DNA of 62,435 bases, from assembly GCA_003513845.1 (NCBI GenBank), contig DOTB01000031.1, positions 1 to 62,435 of the forward strand, given 5' to 3'. Of the stretch, positions 49,875 to 59,925 are shown one piece after another. The notes below the pieces were generated by a model. It made no database searches. It saw only the letters and a program-made list of their open reading frames with translations, and was not told the origin of the DNA. Each line of letters opens with the position of its first letter. The stretch's first letter is position 1. Position numbers and translations under genes: made by a program. The stretch is from Candidatus Atribacteria bacterium (GTDB lineage: Bacteria; Atribacterota; Phoenicimicrobiia; Phoenicimicrobiales; Phoenicimicrobiaceae).

Positions 49875-52328
49875 CTAATATTTGGTATAGAAATTTCCTT
49901 TTCCTTGTAAGCCGATTTTATAATTTCCGAAATGTCGGTCTTTTAGTTCACCGATCTTATTTTTATTCCAATTAGTTATTTTACTATAATAACCTACTAT
50001 CCTGGTAATTCCATACACCTCCTGGCTCCCGCAATTACTACAATTCTCTATTAATCCTCTGCTTATCTTATTACATAAATTACACACGGTGAATTCAGGG
50101 GAAATGGTAAGTTGTGAACATTGAGTATGCTCCCAAACTTTCTTAACTAAATTATATATACTTTCAGGAGAAGGTTGGTGCTCTCCTATAAAAGCATGGA
50201 TTATTGCCCCGCTTTTAATTAAGGGATGAAATTTGCTCTGTTTAATGATTCGAGTGATTAAATCTATCTGAGCTGAAGCAGCAAAATGAATGCTATTAGT
50301 ATAATAACATTCATCGATTTCCGGATCGCCTTTTATTACTTTTTTGCTGACGGGAAATTCTTGTAAATCTATTTTGGCTAATCTTCCAGCTGCACTTTCA
50401 GCAGGGGACTCTTCTAAAGACAATTTTAAATTATACTTCTCGCTATATTCATTACATTTTAAACTCATAAAAGATATAATTTTTAATCCTAATTTATAGG
50501 CATTTTCACTTTCATGTAACTCCTCACCGGTAAGGAATTGAACAGCCTCATTTAGTCCAATCAGGCCTATTAAATAAGTTCCCTTGTCTAAATCTACGTA
50601 GGGGCTTCCATCTTTTGCTATCTTACCTATCTGCCATAGAGGTCCGTTTGAGTCTTTCATCATTATTTTTAAAAAGTTTTTTTTCTGAAGGTGAGCTTGA
50701 ATTGCTAATTTAATAGCTTGGTCAACTTTTTCAAAAAATAAATCAAGACTCCTTTTTTGACCATTATCCCTAAAACTCGTATCAGCATTCGAGGCATTAT
50801 GAAAGGCTCTATAGGCACATTGAGGTAAATTAATTGTAACATTTTGTATTCCTGCAAATCTCAGTTTTTCAGGTTTTAATATCATTTCTTTATCTGTTAT
50901 CCTGGTCTTCAATCTACAACAGGCTGCTAAACTTATGTCATCTCGGTCAAAAATAAAATATGGCGACCCATTTTCCGAGGCTATCTGACAAGCGTATTTT
51001 AACAATTTCTCCTGTTCAGGATCCTTAAAAGAATTATTATCAATATGCAGGTCCATTTTAGGAAAAGCAAATACCTTTCCATGGCAGTCACCTTCTCTCC
51101 AGACTTCCATTAAAGCTTTTAAAAATAACTGTGATTCTTTCTCGTACTCACCATAATTCTTTCCAGTATACTTTCCTCCAGGTCCAATTGCTGGAACATC
51201 TTTAAGATAGTCTGGAACGCCAAGATGGACATTAAAATCGAGAAACAGCGATTGCCCACCCCTGGAAAAAGCGTTTTGCGAACCACTAAATATTAAATAT
51301 TGAGCTTCCTGTTTTATTTCTTTGAAAGATGAATTTATTAAAAAGGGCGCATACATAATGTTTAAATATCCGATACCTAATGCACCTGCATAATATGCTT
51401 GCATCGAAGCTAAAAAAGTATTTAGATGTCCAGTTAGGGTCCTGGTATGTCTTGCTGGTGCGGAAGAGGTATCCAGGTTCTCTAACTCAAGACCATATTT
51501 TTTTAAATATTCGAGTGAGTGACCAGAACAATAAATTCGGGGGTAACCTAAATCATGAATATGAATCCAACCTTTTAAATGGGCTTGAGCTACTTCTCGC
51601 GAAAATACTTCCTGTAACATATATTGTTTAATAGTATTTTCAGCGATAGCTAAATTAATAGCTTCTGGATTATTATTTCCTATATTACTATTTTCTTTAG
51701 TTTTAGATAAAAAAAGCTGGGTTAAATCATAAGTAGGCATTCCTATAACTTTTTGTTTTCTCCATTTATGTTCATATCCACGGATAAACAATTCATTATC
51801 CACTAATTCCCTAATTAAGGAAGTGGATATCTCGTTTAAATCTAAGTCAAATATTTTTTCTTCTACTGTTTTGGCAATACTTCTAGAAATATTTAAAGGT
51901 AATTCTGCTTCTTTTGTCAGAGCTTGCACAATTTTCTGCCTATCCCAAAGGGAAATATTTTCAGAAGTTGTTGTAGAAACTAATAAAGAGATATCGGTTG
52001 GACTTCTATGATTTTGTATTTTTTTCCTCACTTTTAATTTTTCTCGAATTCTACGTCTCTTATCTCGATATAATATATAGGCTTTGGCAACTTTTACCAT
52101 TCCTTCCTTAATCAAAGTCTCTTCTACTATATCCTGAACTTCTTCCACCTGAGGAATTTTATCTTTAAAAATATCTTCTAATTTATTAACTATTTGGTCA
52201 GTAATTTTTTTTGCGATATCCTGATTTTCCTCTCCAACTGATTGCATCGCAGCGAACACTGCCTTAGTTATTTTATTTTCATTGAACTCTACGATATTAC
52301 CTTCTCTTTTTCTGATTGATTTTATCAC
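49875..52328 (-). CDS. nrdD: Anaerobic (class III) ribonucleoside-triphosphate reductase
   Basis: 817 aa. N-terminal ATP-cone (GNIVEFNENKITKAVFAAMQ), a second partial cone-like region (about 125-190), glycyl-radical-enzyme core, zinc site CNLCNKISRGLIENCSNCGS, and the C-terminal glycyl radical motif TRIVGYYSK. Makes deoxyribonucleotides without oxygen. Operon nrdR-nrdD-nrdH-like-nrdG. No class I or II reductase in the window, indicating an anaerobe. Confidence 0.94.
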   Translation of the reverse strand: MIKSIRKREGNIVEFNENKITKAVFAAMQSVGEENQDIAKKITDQIVNKLEDIFKDKIPQVEEVQDIVEETLIKEGMVKVAKAYILYRDKRRRIREKLKVRKKIQNHRSPTDISLLVSTTTSENISLWDRQKIVQALTKEAELPLNISRSIAKTVEEKIFDLDLNEISTSLIRELVDNELFIRGYEHKWRKQKVIGMPTYDLTQLFLSKTKENSNIGNNNPEAINLAIAENTIKQYMLQEVFSREVAQAHLKGWIHIHDLGYPRIYCSGHSLEYLKKYGLELENLDTSSAPARHTRTLTGHLNTFLASMQAYYAGALGIGYLNIMYAPFLINSSFKEIKQEAQYLIFSGSQNAFSRGGQSLFLDFNVHLGVPDYLKDVPAIGPGGKYTGKNYGEYEKESQLFLKALMEVWREGDCHGKVFAFPKMDLHIDNNSFKDPEQEKLLKYACQIASENGSPYFIFDRDDISLAACCRLKTRITDKEMILKPEKLRFAGIQNVTINLPQCAYRAFHNASNADTSFRDNGQKRSLDLFFEKVDQAIKLAIQAHLQKKNFLKIMMKDSNGPLWQIGKIAKDGSPYVDLDKGTYLIGLIGLNEAVQFLTGEELHESENAYKLGLKIISFMSLKCNEYSEKYNLKLSLEESPAESAAGRLAKIDLQEFPVSKKVIKGDPEIDECYYTNSIHFAASAQIDLITRIIKQSKFHPLIKSGAIIHAFIGEHQPSPESIYNLVKKVWEHTQCSQLTISPEFTVCNLCNKISRGLIENCSNCGSQEVYGITRIVGYYSKITNWNKNKIGELKDRHFGNYKIGLQGKGNFYTKY

Positions 52329-52382
52329 TTTATATCCCCCATTTTAAATACAACTATAAAATTAAATTGATGCTCTCAGTAG

Positions 52383-52829
52383 TTAAGTAAGTTTTTTTAT
52401 CTCTTTTACAAAGCTATTGGCGTCTTTAAATTGCTTATATACAGAGGCAAATCTCACATAGGCTACTTCGTCCAGAGTTCGTAATTTAGAGACAACCAAT
52501 TCTCCAATAAGGCTGCTACTTACTTCATCTGGTGCTTCGTTCTTTATTTTTTCTTCAATCTCACTTACCAATCTATTTATAGTTTCTATGCTAATGGGTC
52601 TCTTTTCACAGGCCTTAATAATGCCATTAGTAATCTTCTCGTGAGAAAAAGGCTCTCTGCGTCCATCTTTCTTTATTACCATTAAAGGAATTAATTCTAT
52701 TCTCTCATAAGTAGTAAATCTCCTATTACATTTCCTACAAATCCTTCTCCTTCTGACTACAAATTCATTTTCTATTTGCCTGGATTCAATAACTCCGGTA
52801 TCGCCATAATCACAAAACGGGCACTTCAT
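52383..52829 (-). CDS. nrdR: Transcriptional repressor NrdR
   Basis: 148 aa. Zinc ribbon MKCPFCDYGD...CRKCNRRFTTYER and an ATP-cone (VIKKDGRREPFSHEKITNGI). Represses ribonucleotide reductase genes when dATP is high. It is the first gene of the operon and its own promoter carries two NrdR-box-like sequences. Confidence 0.95.
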   Translation of the reverse strand: MKCPFCDYGDTGVIESRQIENEFVVRRRRICRKCNRRFTTYERIELIPLMVIKKDGRREPFSHEKITNGIIKACEKRPISIETINRLVSEIEEKIKNEAPDEVSSSLIGELVVSKLRTLDEVAYVRFASVYKQFKDANSFVKEIKKLT

Positions 52830-52835
52830 TTTATA

Positions 52836-52887
52836 CCCCCATATATAGCTTTATATTCATAATAATACACTAAATATAGGAAGTCAA
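52836..52887 (-). promoter_or_regulatory. nrdR-nrdD promoter with two NrdR boxes
   Basis: -35 TTGACT (52882-52887), 17-base spacer and -10 TATTAT (52859-52864). NrdR-box-like CTATATTTAGTGT (52867-52879) lies in the spacer and CTATATATGGGGG (52836-52848) just before the start codon. Their starts are 31 bases apart, three helical turns, the spacing expected for paired NrdR boxes. This predicts autorepression. Confidence 0.75.
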
Positions 52888-53095
52888 GGAAAATTTAAAA
52901 TTTTTAGTATAAAAATTTTAGAAAGATAGCGTTTAGGGTAAAGCGCCCAGAAACGAGTATGTAGTATTTCGTATATCGTATATGGTTTTTAAAACAGATA
53001 GTGGATAACGTTAAATCTGTAGAAACATTCCCTTTCTCCTTCAGGGTAGAAAGTCAGGGTTAACGGGAAACAAACGCAATACGATATACGAAATA

Positions 53096-53320
53096 TGTAG
53101 GGGTTCTATTCATCGAATCTCCTTGTAAAATCACTAAAATAAAAAAGGTCGGATAAATCCGACCCCTACAGGTAACAAAAACCGATAACTGAATGGTACA
53201 ACGAATTTTAACGCAATACGCGATACAATATATTAGAGACTAATTTATGAGATTGCTTCGGTCGCTTCGCTCCCTCGCAATGACAAAAAAGGGAAGCTCC
53301 CTCGCAATGACAAAAAAAGA
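53096..53320. repeat. Palindrome and inverted GAGCGAAGCGACC repeats upstream of nrdR
   Basis: GGGGTTCTATTCATCGAATC, GGGTCGGATAAATCCGACCC-type copy (TCGGATAAATCCGACCC), GAGATTGCTTCGGTCGCTTC with CTCCCTCGCAATGACA, and a second GAAGCTCCCTCGCAATGACA. Several near-identical lines of GCAATACG-type sequence also occur. No gene in 52890-53360. Confidence 0.7.
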
Positions 53321-53360
53321 GAGTTTGTACGCTAAACGCTGTACGTTACTACACGCTATT

Positions 53361-54419
53361 TCACTTTTTCCCCCTTAAAAATGTAGGAATTTCTAAATCA
53401 TCATAATTTATCTTTTCTTTACTTATACCAACTTCCTCTAACTCATGAACTTCTCTTCTCTTCTCCAAAGTTTCAAATCCAGCAGCAATCACTGTAATTT
53501 TAATCTCATCATTCAATTCTGAATTTATTACCGCCCCGAAAATTATATTTGCCTCAGGATTAGCTGCTTTGGCAATTATTTCTGCAGCTTTATTAACCTC
53601 GTGTAAAGTTAAATTTGGGCTTCCACTTACATTAAACAATATTCCTTTAGCTCCTTCGATATTTGTTTCCAAAATTGGACTGTTTATGGCTCTCTCTGCT
53701 GCTTTAATAGCTCGGTTTTCACCACTAGCTCGTCCTATGCCCATTATCGCTGAACCAGCTTTCTCTATAATCATTTTCACATCAGCAAAATCTACATTTA
53801 TTAAACCTGGATCAACTACAATGTCTGTAATCCCTTGAATCCCGTGCAATAAAACTTCATCAGAAACTTTAAAAGCTTCCAATAGTGGAGTATTTTCATC
53901 AACTATTTGAAGCAACCTATCATTGGGAATCACAATTAAAGTATCGACATTCTCTTTTAATAACTTAATTCCTTCTTCTGCTTGTCTCATTCTTTTAAAA
54001 CCTTCAAAAGAAAAGGGTTTGGTTACTACACCCACTGTTAATGCTCCTAAATCCTTAGCTATTTGAGCTACCAGTGGTGTTCCTCCAGTACCTGTTCCTC
54101 CTCCCATACCAGCGGTAATAAATACCATATCCGCTCCTTCTAAAGCTTTAGAAATCTTATCCTTATCCTCTTCTACAGCCCTACGACCGATATCAGGGTT
54201 CGATCCGCTGCCTAATCCTTTAGTTATACTACTACCAATCTGTATTTTATGTTCCGCATTAGAAAAAGCCAATACCTGGGCGTCAGTATTAGCAGAAATA
54301 TACTTCACCCCCTGTAATTTTGCTTCAATCATTCTGTTAACCGCATTACCACCACCGCCACCTACACCAATAACTTTTATTTCAACTAACTGTCCTACTT
54401 TATTCGTAATATTAAACAA
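53361..54419 (-). CDS. ftsZ: Cell division GTPase FtsZ
   Basis: 352 aa. GTP-binding signature [13 protein letters not shown]-terminal [18 protein letters not shown]7 loop region [10 protein letters not shown]. Polymerises to the division ring. C-terminal tail is short (ending PTFLRGKK), so the FtsA/SepF-binding peptide is compact. Ends the dcw cluster, 52 bases after ftsA. Confidence 0.97.
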   Translation of the reverse strand: MFNITNKVGQLVEIKVIGVGGGGGNAVNRMIEAKLQGVKYISANTDAQVLAFSNAEHKIQIGSSITKGLGSGSNPDIGRRAVEEDKDKISKALEGADMVFITAGMGGGTGTGGTPLVAQIAKDLGALTVGVVTKPFSFEGFKRMRQAEEGIKLLKENVDTLIVIPNDRLLQIVDENTPLLEAFKVSDEVLLHGIQGITDIVVDPGLINVDFADVKMIIEKAGSAIMGIGRASGENRAIKAAERAINSPILETNIEGAKGILFNVSGSPNLTLHEVNKAAEIIAKAANPEANIIFGAVINSELNDEIKITVIAAGFETLEKRREVHELEEVGISKEKINYDDLEIPTFLRGKK

Positions 54420-54471
54420 TTGATGCCCTCCTTATGAAGTAAAAAAGTATTAATCTAAAATACTAAAATAA

Positions 54472-55710
54472 TTAAAAAAAATCTCTTAACCAGCTAATTA
54501 TTCTTCCAAAAACATTTCTTAATTTTGGATTTTTTGAGGATAAATTATAGGATCCTCCAAGAGAATATCTTTTAGTCCCATAACTCAATAACCCCAGAGC
54601 AGTAGAGTACGCCGGATCATTTACCAAATCAGCTAATTCTCCCTCATAATGGGGTTTCCCTAATCGAGAAGGGAGATTGAGAATCTTTTCTGAAATTTCC
54701 ACAATACCTGGTAACAAAGAAGTCCCACCAGTGATAGTTACTCCAGCAGAAAGCATGTCATAATAACCAGATCTTTTAACCTCATTTCCAACCAAACTGA
54801 ATATTTCGCTTACCCGAGGTTCGATAATCTCTACTAAATATTTCTGGGAAACAGGATATTTATTCTCACCATCAAGACTGGAAACTTCAACCGCTCCTTC
54901 AGGAGAAACATTATTCTCGATCACACTTCCATATTTAATTTTAATCTTTTCTGCTTCTTCTAAAGTAGTTCTTAAACCAATAGCTAAATCATTGGTAATA
55001 TGATTACCACCTAATGGTAATACTGTTGAGTATACAAGCGCTTCTTCAATAAAAATTGCTATTTCAGTCGTACCAGCACCTATATCGATTAATATGGCTC
55101 CCAACTCTTTTTCAGCATCACTCAAAACTACATTACTGGAAGCCAGGGCTCCAAATATAATTTCATCAATACCTATCCCTACTCCTTCTACACATCTAAT
55201 TAAATTTTGTACTGCCGTATTCGAACCAGTTATAATGTGCACCTTACATTCCAATCTTGTGCCCGTCATTCCCAGAGGATCAGTTATTCCGCCTTGTCCA
55301 TCTACCACAAATTCACGACTTAGAGTATGGATTAATTCTTTATCGGGTGAAATTATTCCTGCCTTAGCCGCTTCAATAACTTTCTCAATATCTGTTTCTG
55401 CAATTTCTGGAGTTTCACCAGAAATTGCAATAACTCCCTTACTGTTTACTGAGGTTATATGGCTTCCCGCAATAGAAACAAAAGCAGAATTAACTCGTGC
55501 ACCTGCCATACGCTCTGAATTCTCGATAGATTGTTTTACTGACTGAATGGCTTGTTCTAAATCTATAATTATTCCTTTTTTTACTCCTGAAGAGGGGGCT
55601 GTACCCATTCCTATTATTTCAATTTGGTCGTCCTCGCCTAATTCGCCAATAACAGTACAAACTTTTTTTGTACCAATATCCAAACCAACCACCATTTCAT
55701 CTTTCCCCAT
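54472..55710 (-). CDS. ftsA: Cell division protein FtsA
   Basis: 412 aa from ATG at 55710 with GGGAGGTTATTAAT upstream. Actin-like ATPase: VGLDIGTKKVCTVIGEL, DIGAGTTEIAIF, GVTITGGTSLLPG. C-terminal FGRIISWLRDFF is the membrane-binding amphipathic helix. Tethers FtsZ to the membrane. sepF, an alternative tether, is not in the window. Confidence 0.96.
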   Translation of the reverse strand: MGKDEMVVGLDIGTKKVCTVIGELGEDDQIEIIGMGTAPSSGVKKGIIIDLEQAIQSVKQSIENSERMAGARVNSAFVSIAGSHITSVNSKGVIAISGETPEIAETDIEKVIEAAKAGIISPDKELIHTLSREFVVDGQGGITDPLGMTGTRLECKVHIITGSNTAVQNLIRCVEGVGIGIDEIIFGALASSNVVLSDAEKELGAILIDIGAGTTEIAIFIEEALVYSTVLPLGGNHITNDLAIGLRTTLEEAEKIKIKYGSVIENNVSPEGAVEVSSLDGENKYPVSQKYLVEIIEPRVSEIFSLVGNEVKRSGYYDMLSAGVTITGGTSLLPGIVEISEKILNLPSRLGKPHYEGELADLVNDPAYSTALGLLSYGTKRYSLGGSYNLSSKNPKLRNVFGRIISWLRDFF

Positions 55711-55738
55711 ATTAATAACCTCCCACATATTTCAAGAG

Positions 55739-55925
55739 TGTCAAGGGGGCGAACTCTCCTTGAACCCCCTCTGCATTTTATTATTCCTTTTAGGTTTTAT
55801 ACCATATCTTTTTTGGCAATCTTATTAAAATCTATTCCCTTTTTTAAACTTGTGCCCGTGAAAACGGGTAACGAATAAGGGGCGTAAAAAATTATCTTTC
55901 ATCATCAGAACTTCTTTGAAATTCA
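55739..55925. repeat. Dispersed 190-base repeat between ftsA and ftsQ
   Basis: GGGGGCGAACTCTCCTTGAA, TTTAGGTTTTATACCATATC, AACTTGTGCCCGTGAAAACG and TTCTTTGAAATTC blocks line up with 36835-37025. A GCCCGTGAAAACGGG hairpin sits inside. Confidence 0.7.
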
Positions 55926-56002
55926 GATGCTATTAAATATAATATACCACTAATTAATTAAAGTAAATAAATTAATTAATTTTTATTTGAATTTGATAAT
56001 AA

Positions 56003-56824
56003 CTATTCTTTTACCTTTATTATAACACTATCTTTAAAACGCATATCTATATGATCTACTAATAAATTTTCTTTAATAATTTTGTCGAGAGCTTCCCTCA
56101 ACAAAGTCCCTTTATTAATAATTTCCTCTGCTTTATGTACTCTAACTATTAAATTGTTTACTACCCCAAAAATTAAGAAATCATCTAAGGCTAATATTTT
56201 TATCTTATAAAATTTATTTGGTAGTATTATATTTGCAGAATTAATAATTTCTAAAGCTATCCTAAATTCAGGCTCAATTATGGTATCGCCTATTTTTACA
56301 TCTACAGTTTTTAACCCTGATATAAGAGGTAAACTCAATCCTCCTGGTTTTTCAATTTTAGATAATACCATCCCGTCTTTGTCTAAAATAAAATATTCTC
56401 CACCGATGTATATCACAGCAGAAGGTTTTCTTTCTTCTAAAGAAATTATAATTTTATCTGGTATTATCCTTTTTATCTCTATTTCTTTAATCCAAGGTTC
56501 TTGCTTTAAAAATTCCATAGTTTTATTTAAATCTAATTTAAAAATATTCTCGCCTAATTTTATCCGGGACTTATAGAATATTTCTTCATCGCTCAAATGG
56601 TCATTTCCTTTGACAACAATCTTTTCTATATTACAATATTTTGAATTAAACATAAAATTGAAAAAATTCCAACCAACAAAACCTATAATTAAATAAAAGA
56701 TTAATATTCTGGTTATCTTTACTCCCAGAGATTGACAATTTTCGTCCTCTTCCCCTTCTTCCTCCTGGTCTTCCTCCTCTAATTCTATTTCTTCTTCATT
56801 TTCGTTAATCATTTTCATTGTCAA
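56003..56824 (-). CDS. ftsQ: Cell division protein FtsQ/DivIB
   Basis: 273 aa. Acidic cytoplasmic N-terminus (EEEIELEEEDQEEEGEEDE), one membrane segment (ILIFYLIIGFVGWNFF), POTRA domain (IEKIVVKGNDHLSDEEIFYK, WIKEIEIKRIIPDKIIISLE) and the FtsQ/DivIB beta domain. Positioned between murB and ftsA as usual. Confidence 0.9.
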   Translation of the reverse strand: MTMKMINENEEEIELEEEDQEEEGEEDENCQSLGVKITRILIFYLIIGFVGWNFFNFMFNSKYCNIEKIVVKGNDHLSDEEIFYKSRIKLGENIFKLDLNKTMEFLKQEPWIKEIEIKRIIPDKIIISLEERKPSAVIYIGGEYFILDKDGMVLSKIEKPGGLSLPLISGLKTVDVKIGDTIIEPEFRIALEIINSANIILPNKFYKIKILALDDFLIFGVVNNLIVRVHKAEEIINKGTLLREALDKIIKENLLVDHIDMRFKDSVIIKVKE

Positions 56825-56849
56825 ATCTACAAAAAACTCCTTTTACATT

Positions 56850-57080
56850 AAGATTGTCAGGGGAGTGAACTCCCCTGAAACCCCTCTATACCTTTTTTTG
56901 TTTTTTTCTCGTTTTATTGTATAAATTCTCTTTTTTGTCATTGCGAGGGAGATTCCCTTTTTTGTCATTGGAGGAGCTTCCCTTTTTTGTCATTGGAGGA
57001 GCTTCCCTTTTTTGTCATTGCGAGGGAGCGAAGCGACCGAAGCAATCTCGTAAAATAATATAACTACTATTCGCAATGAC
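56850..57080. repeat. Tandem GTCATTGGAGGAGCTTCCC units and inverted repeat
   Basis: After a short piece of the 36835-type repeat, TTTTTTGTCATTGGAGGAGC plus TTCCC occurs twice in direct tandem, next to near-copies with GCGAGGGAG; the group closes with GAGCGAAGCGACCGAAGCAA. This is the same palindrome type as at 53240 in opposite orientation. Confidence 0.75.
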
Positions 57081-57084
57081 ATTT

Positions 57085-57408
57085 TTATAGTTCACTATAT
57101 AGATCTTTCCATTCAGGATTAATTTTTCTTATTAATTCAATCTTCCTATCCCTTGAACCTGCTTTTATCTGTTTTTCTCTTACGATAGCATTTTCTGGAT
57201 CATTATATATTTCAAAATATACCAATTTATTAATATTATATTTTTCGGTAAATCCTTTTGCTATCTTTTCTTTGTGTTCCCAAATTCTTTTCTTTAAATC
57301 ACTAGTAATTCCAGTATAAAGAACATTATTTCTTTTATTAGTCATTATATAAACATAATATTGTTTTTGGTTAAATGAGATTGCCACGGCTTCGCCTTGC
57401 AATGACAA
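57085..57408 (-). CDS. GIY-YIG nuclease-superfamily small protein
   Basis: 107 aa. YYVYIMTNKRNNVLYTGITS and IWEHKEKIAKGFTEKYN are the UPF0213/GIY-YIG core with conserved Arg and the later Glu (YFEIYNDPENAIVREKQIKA). No ATG lies close to the core; the only suitable start is within a palindromic repeat, giving SLQGEAVAISF as N-terminus. It sits alone among repeats in the middle of the dcw cluster and probably arrived as a mobile gene. Confidence 0.8.
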   Translation of the reverse strand: MSLQGEAVAISFNQKQYYVYIMTNKRNNVLYTGITSDLKKRIWEHKEKIAKGFTEKYNINKLVYFEIYNDPENAIVREKQIKAGSRDRKIELIRKINPEWKDLYSEL

Positions 57409-57552
57409 AATTTAATTACTAGTACTTTTTATCTAATCTTTTGAATTGCTTCTTGTATATTACGAAATTACTTTACTTGTGCTTGGAATAACTTTTATCA
57501 ACTTATCTGATTTTCTTAACGTAATATGAGATACACGATACGCGATATTAAA

Positions 57553-58473
57553 TTATGGTTCTCCTAAAATCTCTATTTCCCGTTCTAATTCTATTCCGAA
57601 ATTTTCTTTTACTCTTTTCTCTATTTCTTTAATTAAACATAGAACATCCCTGGCTTTAGCGCCTTCTCTATTTATTATAAAATTTGCATGCTTATTTGAT
57701 ACCATAGCCTTCCCTTGAGACAATCCTTTTGCCCCTACTTTTTCTATTAATTCACCCGCATAATAACCTGTAGGATTTTTAAATATACTACCTGCACTTA
57801 ATTTATCTACAGGCTGTTTACTTTTTCTAATTTTAGTATATTTTTTAATCACTGACTCTATTTTTTCTTTGTCCCCTTCTTTTAACAGTAAGGTCACTTC
57901 TAAAATTATAGTTGATTTATGCTTCAAATCACATCCCCGATATTTAAAATTTAAATCAGATAGATGCAATTTTTCTATCTTTTTTTCTTTATTTAAAAAA
58001 GTTACACTTTCTACTATATCTGCTATACAATTTCCATTAAAACCAGCATTGTTAACAATTGCCCCCCCTAAAGTTCCTGGAATATTGCAGGCAAATTCTA
58101 ATCCACTTAATCCCCTATTTAAAGCCATATTACTTAAATATAATAAATTTACTCCTGCACCTACCTGGACAGTTTTATTAATAAATTTTACTTTTTTAAA
58201 ACCTTTGCCTAATTTAATTACTATCCCTCTTGCCCCTTTATCCAGAACTAACAAATTTGTTCCATTACCAATAACCCAGAAAGGGATATTAAATTTTTGA
58301 GAAATAGAAATAATTTTTATTAACTCTTCAAGATTGTTAGGGGAACAGAATATATCCGCGGGTCCCCCAATTTTTAATGATGTATGATTCATTAATGGTT
58401 CATTAAATTTAACTATTTTATCAATTTCATTTTTTTTAAATTCATTATTTATGGTATTTATATTCATTTTCAT
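57553..58473 (-). CDS. murB: UDP-N-acetylenolpyruvoylglucosamine reductase MurB
   Basis: 306 aa. FAD-binding TSLKIGGPADIF, GNGTNLLVLDKGARGIVIKL, GLEFACNIPGTLGGAIVNNA and SAGSIFKNPTGYYAGELIEK. Second step of UDP-MurNAc synthesis. Located right after murC, 22 bases apart, as in Firmicutes. Confidence 0.95.
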   Translation of the reverse strand: MKMNINTINNEFKKNEIDKIVKFNEPLMNHTSLKIGGPADIFCSPNNLEELIKIISISQKFNIPFWVIGNGTNLLVLDKGARGIVIKLGKGFKKVKFINKTVQVGAGVNLLYLSNMALNRGLSGLEFACNIPGTLGGAIVNNAGFNGNCIADIVESVTFLNKEKKIEKLHLSDLNFKYRGCDLKHKSTIILEVTLLLKEGDKEKIESVIKKYTKIRKSKQPVDKLSAGSIFKNPTGYYAGELIEKVGAKGLSQGKAMVSNKHANFIINREGAKARDVLCLIKEIEKRVKENFGIELEREIEILGEP

Positions 58474-58494
58474 AGTTAATAAACCATAATACTT

Positions 58495-59874
58495 TCATTT
58501 ATTTTTTAATCGTTTAACTAATTCCTGACCAATAGTCCAGACATCTCCAGCTCCCATAGTTATTATTATATCTTCTGCTCGTATAATTTTAGTTAGATAA
58601 TCTACAGTGTCATCTTTGGCAGGTATGTACTTTATATGGTTATGGTTAGCCTTTTTAATTTCATCAAATATTGTTTCACCGCTAATGCCCGAAATTGGCA
58701 ATTCATTTGCAGAATAAATATCATTGATAATTACCTTGTCAGCATTAAAAAATACCTCACCAAATTTTTTAGCCAAAATTTTTGTTCTGGTATATCTATG
58801 AGGCTGAAAAACAACTATTATCCGCCTATTCTTCCAACTTTCTCTTACCGCATTTAAAGTAACCTTTATTTCGGTGGGATGATGAGCATAGTCATCCATA
58901 ATTAATATTTTGTTATCCAGGTTAGCTACAATCTCCATTCTTCTTTCTACCGCTTGATAGGTTTTTAGTATTTCTGCAATTTCAGTAAATTTCATCCCTA
59001 ATTCCTGGGCAACTGAAAACGCCGCTAAAGCATTTAAAATGTTATGGTATCCTGAAACATTTAACCGGAGTTTTCCCATTTTTTTATTCTGCCAATATAT
59101 TTGTGACTCAGAACTTAATCTATCTAATTTTATTTCCTTCGCAACAATATCTGCATCTGTGGATATTCCATAAGTAATATATTTTTTTCTACAATCTAAC
59201 ATCAATCTCCTTACATTTTCACAATCTTTACACAATACTACACTTCCATCATCTGGAATGCTATTAATAAATGTTTTAAAATTTTTTGAAACATTTTCTA
59301 AACTTTTATAATAATCCAGATGGTCATCTTCAACATTAGTAACCACTGCCAAAAATGGTTTTAATTTTAGGAATGAACCATCGCTTTCATCAGCCTCAGC
59401 GACTGCATACTTTCCGAATCCCAATTTAGCATTTCCTCGAATATTATTTGCTTCTCCACCTATTAACACCAGGGGGTCAAAACCGCCTTTTTCTAATAAA
59501 AGGCTTATCATTGAAGTAGTAGTAGTTTTGCCATGTGTTCCCGAAATTGCTATTAAGTACCTATCCTCTACAATCTTCGCCAACATTTCAGCCCTCCTAA
59601 TCACCCTGATATTTTTTTCTAAAGCTTCTTTAATTTCAGGATTAGATTGAGGTATTGCTGATGAAATTACTACTAAATCTGCTCCTTCTATATTATTTTT
59701 ATTATGGCCCTTAAAAATAGTTGCCCCTTTTTCTGCTAATCTCTTAGTTACCTTTGAGGATATAAGATCAGAACCACTTATCTTATAACCCAAATCAAGA
59801 AGTATGGAGGCTAAGCCACTCATTCCTGCCCCGCCAATACCTACGAAATGTATGCGTAATTTTTTCTCAATCAT
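58495..59874 (-). CDS. murC: UDP-N-acetylmuramate-L-alanine ligase MurC
   Basis: 459 aa. HFVGIGGAGMSGLASILLDL (Rossmann start), P-loop GTHGKTTTTSMIS, DYAHHPTEIKVTLNA. Adds L-Ala to UDP-MurNAc. Full length. Confidence 0.96.
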   Translation of the reverse strand: MIEKKLRIHFVGIGGAGMSGLASILLDLGYKISGSDLISSKVTKRLAEKGATIFKGHNKNNIEGADLVVISSAIPQSNPEIKEALEKNIRVIRRAEMLAKIVEDRYLIAISGTHGKTTTTSMISLLLEKGGFDPLVLIGGEANNIRGNAKLGFGKYAVAEADESDGSFLKLKPFLAVVTNVEDDHLDYYKSLENVSKNFKTFINSIPDDGSVVLCKDCENVRRLMLDCRKKYITYGISTDADIVAKEIKLDRLSSESQIYWQNKKMGKLRLNVSGYHNILNALAAFSVAQELGMKFTEIAEILKTYQAVERRMEIVANLDNKILIMDDYAHHPTEIKVTLNAVRESWKNRRIIVVFQPHRYTRTKILAKKFGEVFFNADKVIINDIYSANELPISGISGETIFDEIKKANHNHIKYIPAKDDTVDYLTKIIRAEDIIITMGAGDVWTIGQELVKRLKNK

Positions 59875-59925
59875 TAAAAATAACTCCTATTTTTATTCGT
59901 ATTGCTTATTAGGTAATTGATTTTC

